DNA of 64,000 nucleotides from Pseudomonas sp. R28(2017) (GTDB lineage: Bacteria > Pseudomonadota > Gammaproteobacteria > Pseudomonadales > Pseudomonadaceae): positions 59,952-123,951 of the forward strand of contig NZ_NEHW01000015.1 of NCBI RefSeq assembly GCF_002112505.1, given 5' to 3'. This document shows positions 47,750 through 56,508 of the stretch, piece after piece; positions within the stretch are counted from its first letter, which is position 1; each line of letters opens with the position of its first letter. The notes under the pieces were generated by a model, which was not told where the DNA came from, did not search any database, and saw only the letters and a program-made list of their open reading frames with translations. The position numbers and the translations under genes were made by a program.

Positions 47750-48549
47750 CCCTTCCTCATCGCGGATTTGGCTGGAAATATGACCTACCCGCTCCAAATG
47801 CGCCGGCTCTTCTGCAATCAATTTCCGACCAGCTAGACCCACCACCAAATCAAATCAGCCAAAATCATCTGGAAATCCCAAGATCCATACTGAAATTCAG
47901 GGGGTACTGGATCGTTATTGGGCCAATTTTGCTTCTACTAGTCACATTAGAAACAACTTTTTCAATATTTAATTACTTCAGTTCATTCCCTAAAATCGAC
48001 TTGGTTCTTGCGAGCGTAGCACTAGCCACATTCATTGGGTCATTCTTTATAGTTACGCCCTACCTTCGTTTCGAGTTGGAACTGCCACGCGACGAACCTA
48101 TCCGCTTCAACCGGCACCGCCGAAAAGTCTACTTCTACCAGTACCGAATGGATCGCCTTCACCCGTTCGGCCGCAAGAACTGGGGAGTTAAACCGGTTGC
48201 TTACGACTGGGAGAATCTCACTGCCGAAGTTTATCGCTTTTATGCACCTTTGGGGTATGGCGGCTTAAAGGAGGAAGTCCGGATATCTGTCTGCAAGCCT
48301 GGAACCGACGAGATAATTGACCGCGTTTTCTTCACTGCAGACATAGAAAAAGGCGAACAGTATTGGAATATAGCAAGATTGTTCATGCAGCAAGGGCCCG
48401 ACGCGCTCCCTGAGTTCGTCAATCCGCCTTGGGAATGGAATGAGGGCATTCATTCCAACCCTTTTGATCAGCGTGCACCAAAAGTCCAATGGCCCGCTGA
48501 CATGGACCTAGAATCTCGCACCAAGCCATCCCAGGAAGATCATGCGTAA
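47746..48549 (+). CDS. DUF6708-like two-TM protein, candidate immunity protein 1
   Basis: This 267-residue protein has two TM helices (VIGPILLLLVTLETTFSIFN at about 58-77 and VALATFIGSFFIVTPYLRF at about 95-113). A conserved cytosolic domain follows: RFNRHRRKVYFYQYRMDRLH, NWGVKPVAYDWENL and DRVFFTADIEKGEQYW. I recall this as DUF6708, but I cannot verify it. It overlaps the effector stop (ATGA), and membrane localisation fits protection against a pore-forming toxin, as TsiV2 protects against VasX. Low GC, like the effector's C-terminal half. Confidence 0.72.
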   Translation: MTLPHRGFGWKYDLPAPNAPALLQSISDQLDPPPNQISQNHLEIPRSILKFRGYWIVIGPILLLLVTLETTFSIFNYFSSFPKIDLVLASVALATFIGSFFIVTPYLRFELELPRDEPIRFNRHRRKVYFYQYRMDRLHPFGRKNWGVKPVAYDWENLTAEVYRFYAPLGYGGLKEEVRISVCKPGTDEIIDRVFFTADIEKGEQYWNIARLFMQQGPDALPEFVNPPWEWNEGIHSNPFDQRAPKVQWPADMDLESRTKPSQEDHA

Positions 48550-48573
48550 AACCTACCACATCGGGAACAAACA

Positions 48574-49401
48574 ATGGAAAAGCCTGATCGAGATCTCGGT
48601 TGGAAATACGATCTACCTGCCCCCAATACCGAAGCGGCCATTGACCCTAGAGTTAAAAAGCCACCTCACAATTTAACCGACATAAATGAAAACCACCTCG
48701 AGTTATCCCGAGCCACCTTAAAACTAAGAGGTGGTTGGATTATCTTAGGCGTCGCGACATCAATTATGACCCTGTACTTTACAATCAGATATTTCAGCCA
48801 CTTCCCGCTCAAGCTAGATTCAGCAGGACTAAAAGAGCTCTCTTGGTATATTTTCTTTCACGCCTGCATCTTCTGCCTCCTAACTCCTTACATCCGAATG
48901 GATCTTGGCTTTCCCAACAATGAACCCATCCGTTTCAACAGACAACGTCGCAAGGTCTATTTCTATCAGTACCGATTCACCCACCTAAACCCATTCGGCA
49001 AAAAGAACTGGGGCGTGATACCCGTAGCTTACGACTGGGATGACCTCACCCTCGAGGCGTACCGAGTTTATGCTCCCGGTTACGGTGGGTTCAAGGAGGA
49101 AGTGAAGATTTCGATCTGCAAACTCGGCACCGACGAAGTAATCGACCGCGTGTTCTTTACCGACGATATAGAGGAAGGCGAGCAATACTGGGCCATCGTC
49201 AGGCTGTACATGCAACAGGGCCCCGAAGCAATTCCCGACTTCCTCCATCCCTCCAGTAACAAGGATGAGACTCCGGGCCCGAACACTGAGGGAAAAATAG
49301 CTTTACGTAACCCATTTGACCGCCTGGCCCCCGAGGTCAATTGGCCCGCCGAAATGGACCTGGAATCCCGCACCGCCCCTGCCCAAGCAGAACAACCGTG
49401 A
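48574..49401 (+). CDS. DUF6708-like two-TM protein, candidate immunity protein 2 (paralogue)
   Basis: This 275-residue protein is a diverged duplicate of its neighbour: same GWKYDLPAPN start, two TM segments, RFNRQRRKVYFYQYRFTHLN, NWGVIPVAYDWDDL, DRVFFTDDIEEGEQYW and a shared acidic ending (PAEMDLESRT). The duplicates are about 60-70% alike in the cytosolic domain by eye but differ in the N-terminal and TM parts. It may give protection against a related toxin variant or be a backup. It is 24 bp after the first. Confidence 0.72.
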   Translation: MEKPDRDLGWKYDLPAPNTEAAIDPRVKKPPHNLTDINENHLELSRATLKLRGGWIILGVATSIMTLYFTIRYFSHFPLKLDSAGLKELSWYIFFHACIFCLLTPYIRMDLGFPNNEPIRFNRQRRKVYFYQYRFTHLNPFGKKNWGVIPVAYDWDDLTLEAYRVYAPGYGGFKEEVKISICKLGTDEVIDRVFFTDDIEEGEQYWAIVRLYMQQGPEAIPDFLHPSSNKDETPGPNTEGKIALRNPFDRLAPEVNWPAEMDLESRTAPAQAEQP

Positions 49402-49555
49402 AACCAACCACACACATCGGAGGCTGAAAAGGCGGAAATCCTTGGCCTCCCTCCCCCCCACCCGCTAAACTCCCCCGCGGGTGCTAGCTGCAAGGTGCAG
49501 TGATGCAGGTTAAAGAACAGTGCAGGTCGGGCCGCCTGCAGGAGTTCTTGCGCCT

Positions 49556-50914
49556 ATGCAAAAAACCCATTTGACCCGCGCCCAGCGCCTGGCCCAACGC
49601 GCCTTCGCCAATTTCGAGCGTTTCCTTCATATCGAAGCGGTCAGCGGCATCGTCCTGCTGATCACGGCTGTCGCTGCCCTGATCTGGGCCAACTCCCCGG
49701 CCGCCGCCAGCTACGACGCGCTGTGGCACACGCCGGTCAGCTTCGGCATCGGCTCGCTGAGCTTCTCGCAATCCCTGCACTTCTGGATCAACGATGGCCT
49801 GATGACCATCTTCTTCCTGGTCGTGGGCATGGAAATCCGCCGCGAAATCCACGAAGGCGCCCTGGCCAGCCTGCGTCAGGCCACCTTGCCCATGGCCGCC
49901 GCGGTGGGCGGCGTTGCGGTACCTGCGCTGATCTACCTGGCCTTCGGCCATGCGCCAGCCGAGCAGCAAGGCTGGGCGGTGCCGACCGCTACCGACATCG
50001 CCTTCGCGGTGGGCGTGCTGGCCCTGCTGGGCAAGTCGATCCCCTCCAACATCCGCGTGTTCCTGCTGGCCCTGGCGATCATCGATGACATCATCGCCGT
50101 GCTGATCATCGCCGTCTTCTACTCCGGTGGCCTCGACTACAGCGGTTTCGGCGTCGCCGCCGTCGGCCTGCTGCTGGTGATCGGGCTGCAGAAGATCGGC
50201 GTTGGCTCGGCCTGGGCCTATGTCATCCCTGGTGCCATCACCTGGGTCGGCATGCTGATGACCGGTGCCCACCCGACCCTGGCCGGCGTGATCCTCGGCC
50301 TGATGACCCCGGTTGCCGCCATGCCGATCGGCGAGCGCCCGCTGGATGCAGTGTCGCGCTTCACCAACGACCTGCTCGGCCGCGCCAAGGCCCCCGAGCA
50401 GGACACCGGCGACCTGAGCGCCCCACTCAAGCGCCTGCGCCTGGCCCAGCGTGAACTGGTGGCCCCGGTGACCCGTGTGGGCGGTGCCCTGCACCCTTGG
50501 GTGGCCTACGCGATCATGCCGCTGTTCGCCCTGGCCAACGCCGGCGTCGGCCTGTCGGGCATCGACCTGTCGGCCGAGGGGCCGCACTGGGTGATGACCG
50601 CCGTGGCCGTGGCCCTGGTGGCCGGCAAGCCGCTGGGCATCATCAGCGTCAGCTGGCTGATGGTGCGCCTGGGCTGGTGCAGCCTGCCGGCCCAGGTCAA
50701 CTGGCGCGGCATCACCCTGATCGGCCTGCTGGCTGGCATCGGTTTCACCATGTCGATCTTCATTGCCAACCTGGCCTACAGCGACCCGGCCTCGCTGGGC
50801 GCGGCCAAACTCGGCGTGCTGTCTGGCTCGGTGATCGCTGCCGTGCTGGGCCTCGCCTGGGGCGTCACAGGGCTGCGCAAAGGCGCCAGCAAGGCGCCCG
50901 TGCAAGCGGGTTGA
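49556..50914 (+). CDS. nhaA: Na+/H+ antiporter NhaA
   Basis: This is a 452-residue antiporter with about 12 TM helices. Signatures are SGIVLLITAVAALIWANSP in the first helix, FFLVVGMEIRREI and TATDIAFAVGVLALLGKSIP with DIAF (Asp of the ion site) and LAIIDDIIAVLIIAVFYSGG with the paired Asp residues. It exports Na+ and imports H+. The start at 49556 follows GGAG; a GTG 12 codons earlier has no ribosome site. A terminator follows. It is longer than E. coli NhaA (388), with a C-terminal extension. Confidence 0.94.
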   Translation: MQKTHLTRAQRLAQRAFANFERFLHIEAVSGIVLLITAVAALIWANSPAAASYDALWHTPVSFGIGSLSFSQSLHFWINDGLMTIFFLVVGMEIRREIHEGALASLRQATLPMAAAVGGVAVPALIYLAFGHAPAEQQGWAVPTATDIAFAVGVLALLGKSIPSNIRVFLLALAIIDDIIAVLIIAVFYSGGLDYSGFGVAAVGLLLVIGLQKIGVGSAWAYVIPGAITWVGMLMTGAHPTLAGVILGLMTPVAAMPIGERPLDAVSRFTNDLLGRAKAPEQDTGDLSAPLKRLRLAQRELVAPVTRVGGALHPWVAYAIMPLFALANAGVGLSGIDLSAEGPHWVMTAVAVALVAGKPLGIISVSWLMVRLGWCSLPAQVNWRGITLIGLLAGIGFTMSIFIANLAYSDPASLGAAKLGVLSGSVIAAVLGLAWGVTGLRKGASKAPVQAG

Positions 50915-50920
50915 AACGTA

Positions 50921-50947
50921 CCGGGGCCTGCGGGCCCCGGCATTTTT
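50921..50947 (+). terminator. Rho-independent terminator after nhaA
   Basis: CCGGGGCC-TGCG-GGCCCCGG stem followed by CATTTTT, seven bases after the stop codon. Confidence 0.88.
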
Positions 50948-50948
50948 C

Positions 50949-50956
50949 TGTATACA
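50949..50956. promoter_or_regulatory. TGTATACA palindrome before 8-oxoguanine deaminase-like gene
   Basis: The 8-bp palindrome TGTATACA, in context CTGTATACAA, lies between the nhaA terminator and the deaminase gene. TGTATACA-type sites are typical of GntR regulators controlling purine use; this is family knowledge. Confidence 0.4.
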
Positions 50957-51039
50957 AAAATTTCAAACTTTGCTTACATGCATGCCTGTGCGCCTACGAC
51001 ACCGGCCAACGTCGCTGCGTATTGCGCCAGGCATGAGAC

Positions 51040-52419
51040 ATGCAAGCTTCCCTGCAACACACCCCCAAGACCCTCCTGGTCAAGAACGCCGCACTGCTGG
51101 TCACCATGGACGGCGAACGCCGCGAGATCAAAGGCGGCGGCCTGTACATCGAAGACAACCTGATCAAGCAGGTCGGCCCCAGCGATACGCTGCCGCAGCA
51201 CGCCGATGTGATCCTCGACATGGCCGGCAAGGTGGTCATCCCGGGCCTGGTCAACACCCACCACCACATGTACCAGAGCCTGACCCGCGTGGTGCCTGCG
51301 GCCCAGGACGGCGAGCTGTTCAACTGGCTGACCAACCTGTACCCGATCTGGGCGCGGCTGACCCCGGAAATGATCTCGGTGTCGACCCAGACGGCCATGG
51401 CCGAGCTTATCCTCTCTGGCTGCACCACCTCCAGCGACCACCTGTACATCTACCCCAACGGCTGCAAGCTCGACGACAGCATCCACGCTGCCGGCGAGAT
51501 CGGCATGCGCTTCCACGCCGCCCGCGGCAGCATGAGTGTGGGCCGCAGCCAGGGCGGCCTGCCGCCTGATTCGGTGGTGGAGAAGGAAAGCGACATCCTC
51601 AAGGAGTCGCAGCGCCTGATCGAGGACTACCACGATGCCAGCCACGGTTCGATGCTGCGCGTGGTGGTGGCCCCCTGCTCGCCGTTCTCGGTCAGCCGTG
51701 ACCTGATGCGCGAAGCTGCGGTGCTGGCGCGCAACTACGGCGTGTCGCTGCACACCCACCTGGCCGAGAACGTCAACGACATCGCCTACAGCCGCGAGAA
51801 GTTCGGCATGACCCCGGCCGAATATGCCGAAGACCTCGGCTGGGTCGGCCACGACGTGTGGCACGCCCACTGCGTGCAGCTCGACCAGCACGGCATCGAG
51901 CTGTTCGCCCGCACCGGCACCGGTGTCGCCCACTGCCCCTGCTCGAACATGCGCCTGGCCTCGGGCATCGCGCCGATCCGCAAGATGCGCGACCACGGCG
52001 TACCGGTCGGCCTGGGGGTGGATGGCTCGGCCTCCAACGACGGCGCCAGCATGATCGGCGAAGTGCGCCAGGCGCTGCTGCTGCAGCGCGTCGGCTTCGG
52101 CCCGGACGCGATGACCGCCCGCGAGGCCCTGGAAATCGCCACCCTGGGCGGCGCCAAGGTGCTCAACCGCAACGACATCGGCGCCCTGGCACCCGGCATG
52201 ATCGCCGACTTCGTCGCCTTCGACCTGGGCCACGTGGCCTACGCCGGTGCCCTGCACGACCCGTTGGCGGCCCTGGTGTTCTGCACCCCGACCCACGTCG
52301 ACACCAGCGTGATCAATGGCCGGGTGGTGGTGCAGGATGGCCGCATCACCACCATCGACCTGCCGCGGGTACTGGAACGCCACAACCAGTTGGCCTACCA
52401 GCTCGTCAGCGGCGAATAA
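51040..52419 (+). CDS. 8-oxoguanine deaminase-like amidohydrolase
   Basis: This 459-residue amidohydrolase-superfamily enzyme has the metal site NTHHHMYQSLTRVV near residue 70, HTHLAEN near 244, WHAHCVQLD near 279 and GVDGSASND near 328. The HHHMYQ pattern and close neighbourhood to a purine permease fit the 8-oxoguanine deaminase group (8-oxoguanine to urate plus ammonia), cytosolic and Zn-dependent. Guanine or other triazine/pyrimidine deamination cannot be excluded. The ATG chosen follows a modest CAGGCATGAGAC region. Confidence 0.85.
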   Translation: MQASLQHTPKTLLVKNAALLVTMDGERREIKGGGLYIEDNLIKQVGPSDTLPQHADVILDMAGKVVIPGLVNTHHHMYQSLTRVVPAAQDGELFNWLTNLYPIWARLTPEMISVSTQTAMAELILSGCTTSSDHLYIYPNGCKLDDSIHAAGEIGMRFHAARGSMSVGRSQGGLPPDSVVEKESDILKESQRLIEDYHDASHGSMLRVVVAPCSPFSVSRDLMREAAVLARNYGVSLHTHLAENVNDIAYSREKFGMTPAEYAEDLGWVGHDVWHAHCVQLDQHGIELFARTGTGVAHCPCSNMRLASGIAPIRKMRDHGVPVGLGVDGSASNDGASMIGEVRQALLLQRVGFGPDAMTAREALEIATLGGAKVLNRNDIGALAPGMIADFVAFDLGHVAYAGALHDPLAALVFCTPTHVDTSVINGRVVVQDGRITTIDLPRVLERHNQLAYQLVSGE

Positions 52420-52553
52420 CCTGAACCACCCCGGCCGCCGCGCTCGCAGGAGCGCGGCGCGCCCGGCTGCGACCCTGTAACACCCGCACCACCGAAATGC
52501 GACTGAATCCGTGCAGTTAGACGCGTAACAAAAACAAAAGCGAGCTACTCACC

Positions 52554-54065
52554 ATGACTTCTCCCGCTACACCTCGTCCGGAAGACGAGAACCTCGGCAT
52601 TGGCGCCAACTTCGCCTATGGCCTGCAGCATGTGCTGACCATGTACGGCGGCATGATCGCCGTGCCGCTGATCATCGGCCAGGCGGCTGGCCTGTCGCCG
52701 GCCGATGTCGGCATGCTGATCGCCGCCTCGCTGTTCGCCGGGGGCCTGGCGACCTTGCTGCAGACCCTCGGCATCCCGTTCTTCGGCTGCCGCCTGCCGC
52801 TGGTCCAGGGGGTGTCCTTCGCCAGCGTGGCGACCATGGTTGCGATCATCGGCAATGACGGCACCAACGGCCTGCAGGTGGTGTTCGGCGCCGTGATCGT
52901 CTCGTCGCTGGTCGGCCTGCTGATCACCCCGCTGTTCTCGCGCATCATCCAGTTCTTCCCGCCGCTGGTGACGGGCATCGTCATCACCACCATCGGCCTG
53001 ACCCTGATGCCGGTGGCGGCGCGCTGGGCCATGGGCGGCAACAGCCAGGCGGCCGATTTCGGCAGCACCGCCAACATCAGCCTGGCCGCGTTCACCCTGG
53101 CCTGCGTGCTGTTACTGAGCAAGCTGGGCAGCGCCAGCCTGTCGCGCCTGTCGATCCTGCTGGCGATGGTCATCGGCACCCTGGTGGCCATGGCGTTCGG
53201 CATGGCCGATTTCTCCCGCGCGCTCGACGGCCCTTCGGTGGCACTGCCCGAAGTGCTGCACTTCACTCCCGAGTTCCAGCTGGCGGCGATTCTGTCGATG
53301 CTGATCGTCATCGTGGTGACCATGGTCGAAACCTCGGCGGACATCCTCGCCGTGGGCGAGATCATCGGCACCGACGTCAATGCCCGGCGCCTGGGCAACG
53401 GCCTGCGCGCCGACATGATCTCCAGCGCCCTGGCGCCACTGTTCGGCTCGTTCACCCAGAGCGCCTTCGCGCAGAACGTCGGCCTGGTGGCCGTGACCGG
53501 GGTCAAGAGCCGTTATGTGGTGGCCAGCGCCGGCCTGATCCTGGTCACCCTCGGCCTGTTGCCGGTGATGGGCCGGCTGGTGGCCGCCGTGCCGACCGCC
53601 GTGCTCGGCGGCGCCGGCGTGGTGCTGTTCGGCACCGTCGCGGCCAGCGGCATCCGTACCCTGGCCCAGGTGGACTACCGCAACAACATGAACCTGATCA
53701 TCGTCGCCACCTCGATCGGTTTCGGCATGATCCCGATCGCCGCACCGGGCTTCTACCACCACTTCCCGAGCTGGTTCGAGACCATCTTCCACTCCGGCAT
53801 CAGCTCGTCGGCGATCATGGCGATCCTGCTCAACCTGTTGTTCAACCACCTGCGCGCCGGCAACTCCGACCAGCAGTCGGTGTTCGTCGCCGCCAGCGAG
53901 CGGACCCTGCGTTACCATGACGTGGCCTGGCTCAATGAAGGCGACTTCTTCCGCGATGGCAAGCTGTTCGACTGTGAGGGCAAGGAAGTGCCGATCATCG
54001 AAGTGGATGAGGCCCATGGGCATGCCTCGGCGCCGGCCAGGAAACAGGCCGAACACGCGCACTGA
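52554..54065 (+). CDS. NCS2-family nucleobase (xanthine/uracil) permease
   Basis: This 503-residue, 12-14 TM permease has the family features GLQHVLTMYGGMIAVPLIIG near the N-terminus, PLVQGVSFASVATM, and the conserved ETSADILAVGEIIG segment near 260. The later FTQSAFAQNVGLVAVTGVKSR is the signature motif of NCS2 permeases. Its linkage to the 8-oxoguanine deaminase-like gene (135 bp upstream, same strand) suggests uptake of purines. The start lies after a poor ribosome site. A hydrophilic acidic tail of about 70 residues follows the last helix. Confidence 0.92.
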   Translation: MTSPATPRPEDENLGIGANFAYGLQHVLTMYGGMIAVPLIIGQAAGLSPADVGMLIAASLFAGGLATLLQTLGIPFFGCRLPLVQGVSFASVATMVAIIGNDGTNGLQVVFGAVIVSSLVGLLITPLFSRIIQFFPPLVTGIVITTIGLTLMPVAARWAMGGNSQAADFGSTANISLAAFTLACVLLLSKLGSASLSRLSILLAMVIGTLVAMAFGMADFSRALDGPSVALPEVLHFTPEFQLAAILSMLIVIVVTMVETSADILAVGEIIGTDVNARRLGNGLRADMISSALAPLFGSFTQSAFAQNVGLVAVTGVKSRYVVASAGLILVTLGLLPVMGRLVAAVPTAVLGGAGVVLFGTVAASGIRTLAQVDYRNNMNLIIVATSIGFGMIPIAAPGFYHHFPSWFETIFHSGISSSAIMAILLNLLFNHLRAGNSDQQSVFVAASERTLRYHDVAWLNEGDFFRDGKLFDCEGKEVPIIEVDEAHGHASAPARKQAEHAH

Positions 54066-54224
54066 CAGGCAAACCTGAAACCTGATGAACAAATCTTCAT
54101 GTTCGCGTTAACGCCCTGATGGTGGGCGGGATGCGCGATCCGGGGCGGTGACCGGGTCGCGCTTGCCTTGAGGCGCGGGGCCGGGTTGCGTAGCATCGCC
54201 GGCCCCGGGGCCGCTGGGCGGCCC

Positions 54225-54306
54225 ATTCGCGGGCAAGCCCGCTCCCACAGCTACTGCGCCGATCTTGAGCTTGCGCGGTACCTGTGGGAGCGGGCTTGCC
54301 CGCGAA
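54225..54306. repeat. REP pair (BIME) 3
   Basis: ATTCGCGGGCAAGCCCGC...CACAG and its inverted copy at 54281-54306, before the PBP2 gene. Confidence 0.88.
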
Positions 54307-54354
54307 CGAGGGCGAAGCCCTCGCCTGCCGAATCCGCTACTGCACAGAGCCCCC

Positions 54355-56247
54355 ATGCCGCAACCGATCCCCCTCAAGGACCACGAAAAGGAAAAACACC
54401 TGGTCAACCGCCGGCTCCTGGCCTGCGCCGCCCTGGTGTTCAGCCTGTGCGCCGTCCTGGTGGGCCGGCTCTACGTGCTGCAGGTGCTGCAACACGACCA
54501 GCAGAGCGCGGTGTCGGAAAACAACCGCGTGCACATCCTGCCCATCGCCCCTGAGCGCGGGTTGATCTACGATCGCAACGGCGTGGTGCTGGCCGACAAC
54601 AAGCCCAGCTTCGACCTGACCATGACCCGCGAGCGCGCCGGTGACTCGGCCAAGGTGCTCGACAGCCTGGCCGAAATCCTCGGCCTCGGCGAGGACGACC
54701 GCAAGCAGTTCGACAAGGACCTGCGCCGCGGCCGCAAACCGTTCGAGCCAGTGACCCTGATGGTCGGCCTGACGGAAGAGCAGATCGCCCTGATCGCGGT
54801 CAACCAGTTCCGCCTGCCAGGCCTGGACGTCGAACCCCAGTTCATCCGCGAATACCCGCTGGCCGAACACTTCGCCCATTCGGTGGGCTACGTCGGGCGC
54901 ATCAACGAAAAAGAAGCCAAGACCCTCGACAGCACCGAGTACCGTGGTACCCAGTCCATCGGCAAGACCGGCATCGAGCACTTCTACGAAGCCCAGCTGC
55001 ACGGCCACGTGGGCTACGAGGAAGTGGAAACCAACGCTCAGGGCCGGGTGATGCGCGTGCTCAACCACAAGGACCCGATCCCCGGCAAGGACATCATCCT
55101 CAGCCTCGACTCGCACCTGCAGGTGGCCGCCGAAAAGGCCCTGGGCGACCGTCGTGGCGCCGTGGTGGTACTCGACCCGGCCAACGGCGACGTGCTGGCG
55201 ATGGTCAGCAACCCAAGCTTCGACCCCAACCTGTTCGTCAAGGGCATCAGCTTCAAGCAGTACGCCGCCCTGCGCGACTCGATCGACCGGCCGCTGTTCA
55301 ACCGTGTGCTGCGCGGCCTGTATGCACCCGGCTCGACGGTCAAACCCGAAGTGGCCATCGCCGGCCTCGACAGCGGCGTGATCACCCCCGGCAGCCGGGT
55401 GTTCGACCCGGGCTACTACGAGCTGCCCAACTACGACCACAAGTACCGCAACTGGAACCACAGTGGCGATGGCTGGGTAGACATGTACACCGCCATCATG
55501 CGTTCCAACGACACCTACTTCTACGACCTGGCGCACAAGCTCGGCATCGACCGCCTGCACGACTACATGGCCGAGTTCGGCCTGGGCCAGAAGGTCTCGC
55601 TGGACATGTTCGAGGAAGCCCCCGGGCTGATGCCTTCGCAGGCATGGAAGCGCGCCACCCGGCGCCAGGCCTGGTTCCCGGGCGAGACGCTGATCCTCGG
55701 CATCGGCCAGGGCTACATGCAGGTCACCCCGCTGCAGCTGGCCCAGGCCACCAGCCTGCTGGCGAGCAAGGGCGTGTGGCACCGCCCGCACCTGGCCATG
55801 ACCGTGGGTGGCGAGGCGCCGGTCGACCCCAACCCGATGCCCGACATCGTGCTGCACGACAAGCACGCCTGGGACCAGGTCAACGTCGGCATGCAGATGG
55901 TCATGCACGACCCGCGCGGCATCGCCCGCGCCGCGGCCGCCGGCGCCCAGTACCGCATCGCCGGCAAGAGCGGCACGGCGCAGGTGGTGGCGATCAAGCA
56001 GGGTGAGCGCTACAACCGCAACAAGACCCTGGAGCGGCACCGCGACAACGCCCTGTTCGTCGGTTTCGCCCCGGCCGACCACCCCAGCGTGGTGGTGGCG
56101 GTGATGATCGAGAACGGCGAGGCCGGCGGGCGCGTTGCCGGGCCGGTGGTACGCGAAGTCATGGATGCCTATCTGCTCGATGAGCAGGGCCACCTCAAGC
56201 CTCAATATGCCGGCACGCCCGCAGCCAAGGCTGTGCCGCACACCTGA
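54355..56247 (+). CDS. mrdA: Penicillin-binding protein 2 (class B, elongation type), solitary copy
   Basis: This 630-residue transpeptidase builds lateral cell-wall peptidoglycan. An N-terminal anchor helix (LLACAALVFSLCAVLVGRLYV) is followed by the dimerisation domain (RGLIYDRNGVVLADN) and the transpeptidase with STVK at about 327-330 (YAPGSTVKPEVA), SND at about 384-386 and KSGTAQ at about 538. All three catalytic motifs are intact. The start at 54355 gives the usual N-terminus. No rodA, rlpA or mltB neighbours are seen, so this may be the second PBP2 that some Pseudomonas carry. It follows a REP pair. Confidence 0.9.
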   Translation: MPQPIPLKDHEKEKHLVNRRLLACAALVFSLCAVLVGRLYVLQVLQHDQQSAVSENNRVHILPIAPERGLIYDRNGVVLADNKPSFDLTMTRERAGDSAKVLDSLAEILGLGEDDRKQFDKDLRRGRKPFEPVTLMVGLTEEQIALIAVNQFRLPGLDVEPQFIREYPLAEHFAHSVGYVGRINEKEAKTLDSTEYRGTQSIGKTGIEHFYEAQLHGHVGYEEVETNAQGRVMRVLNHKDPIPGKDIILSLDSHLQVAAEKALGDRRGAVVVLDPANGDVLAMVSNPSFDPNLFVKGISFKQYAALRDSIDRPLFNRVLRGLYAPGSTVKPEVAIAGLDSGVITPGSRVFDPGYYELPNYDHKYRNWNHSGDGWVDMYTAIMRSNDTYFYDLAHKLGIDRLHDYMAEFGLGQKVSLDMFEEAPGLMPSQAWKRATRRQAWFPGETLILGIGQGYMQVTPLQLAQATSLLASKGVWHRPHLAMTVGGEAPVDPNPMPDIVLHDKHAWDQVNVGMQMVMHDPRGIARAAAAGAQYRIAGKSGTAQVVAIKQGERYNRNKTLERHRDNALFVGFAPADHPSVVVAVMIENGEAGGRVAGPVVREVMDAYLLDEQGHLKPQYAGTPAAKAVPHT

Positions 56248-56508
56248 GCGGCTGGCGGAAACACTGCTGTCTCAAATTGCTACATTTCGAAGCGCCGAAC
56301 GGGGGCTGCATGCCTGCCCGTTCGGTTCAAAGCCTCCCAGACGCACCCATTACCTCATTGAAATCAAAGCCTTGCCTTGCAAGCAGCACAGCTACGGCGG
56401 TCTTCAGGCCTGCTTTTTGCTTGAATATTCAAGTGATTTTCAAGGCATACCCCATAGACCAAGAGGTCGCCCGAGCGATCGCGTCAAGCCCTACCGTGCG
56501 AGGCATCC

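Noticed and set aside
52434..52460. GC-rich hairpin after the deaminase gene as a terminator
   Set aside because: The stem CCGCGCTC/GAGCGCGG is strong but has no T-run and the permease gene follows on the same strand; likely only a spacer hairpin.
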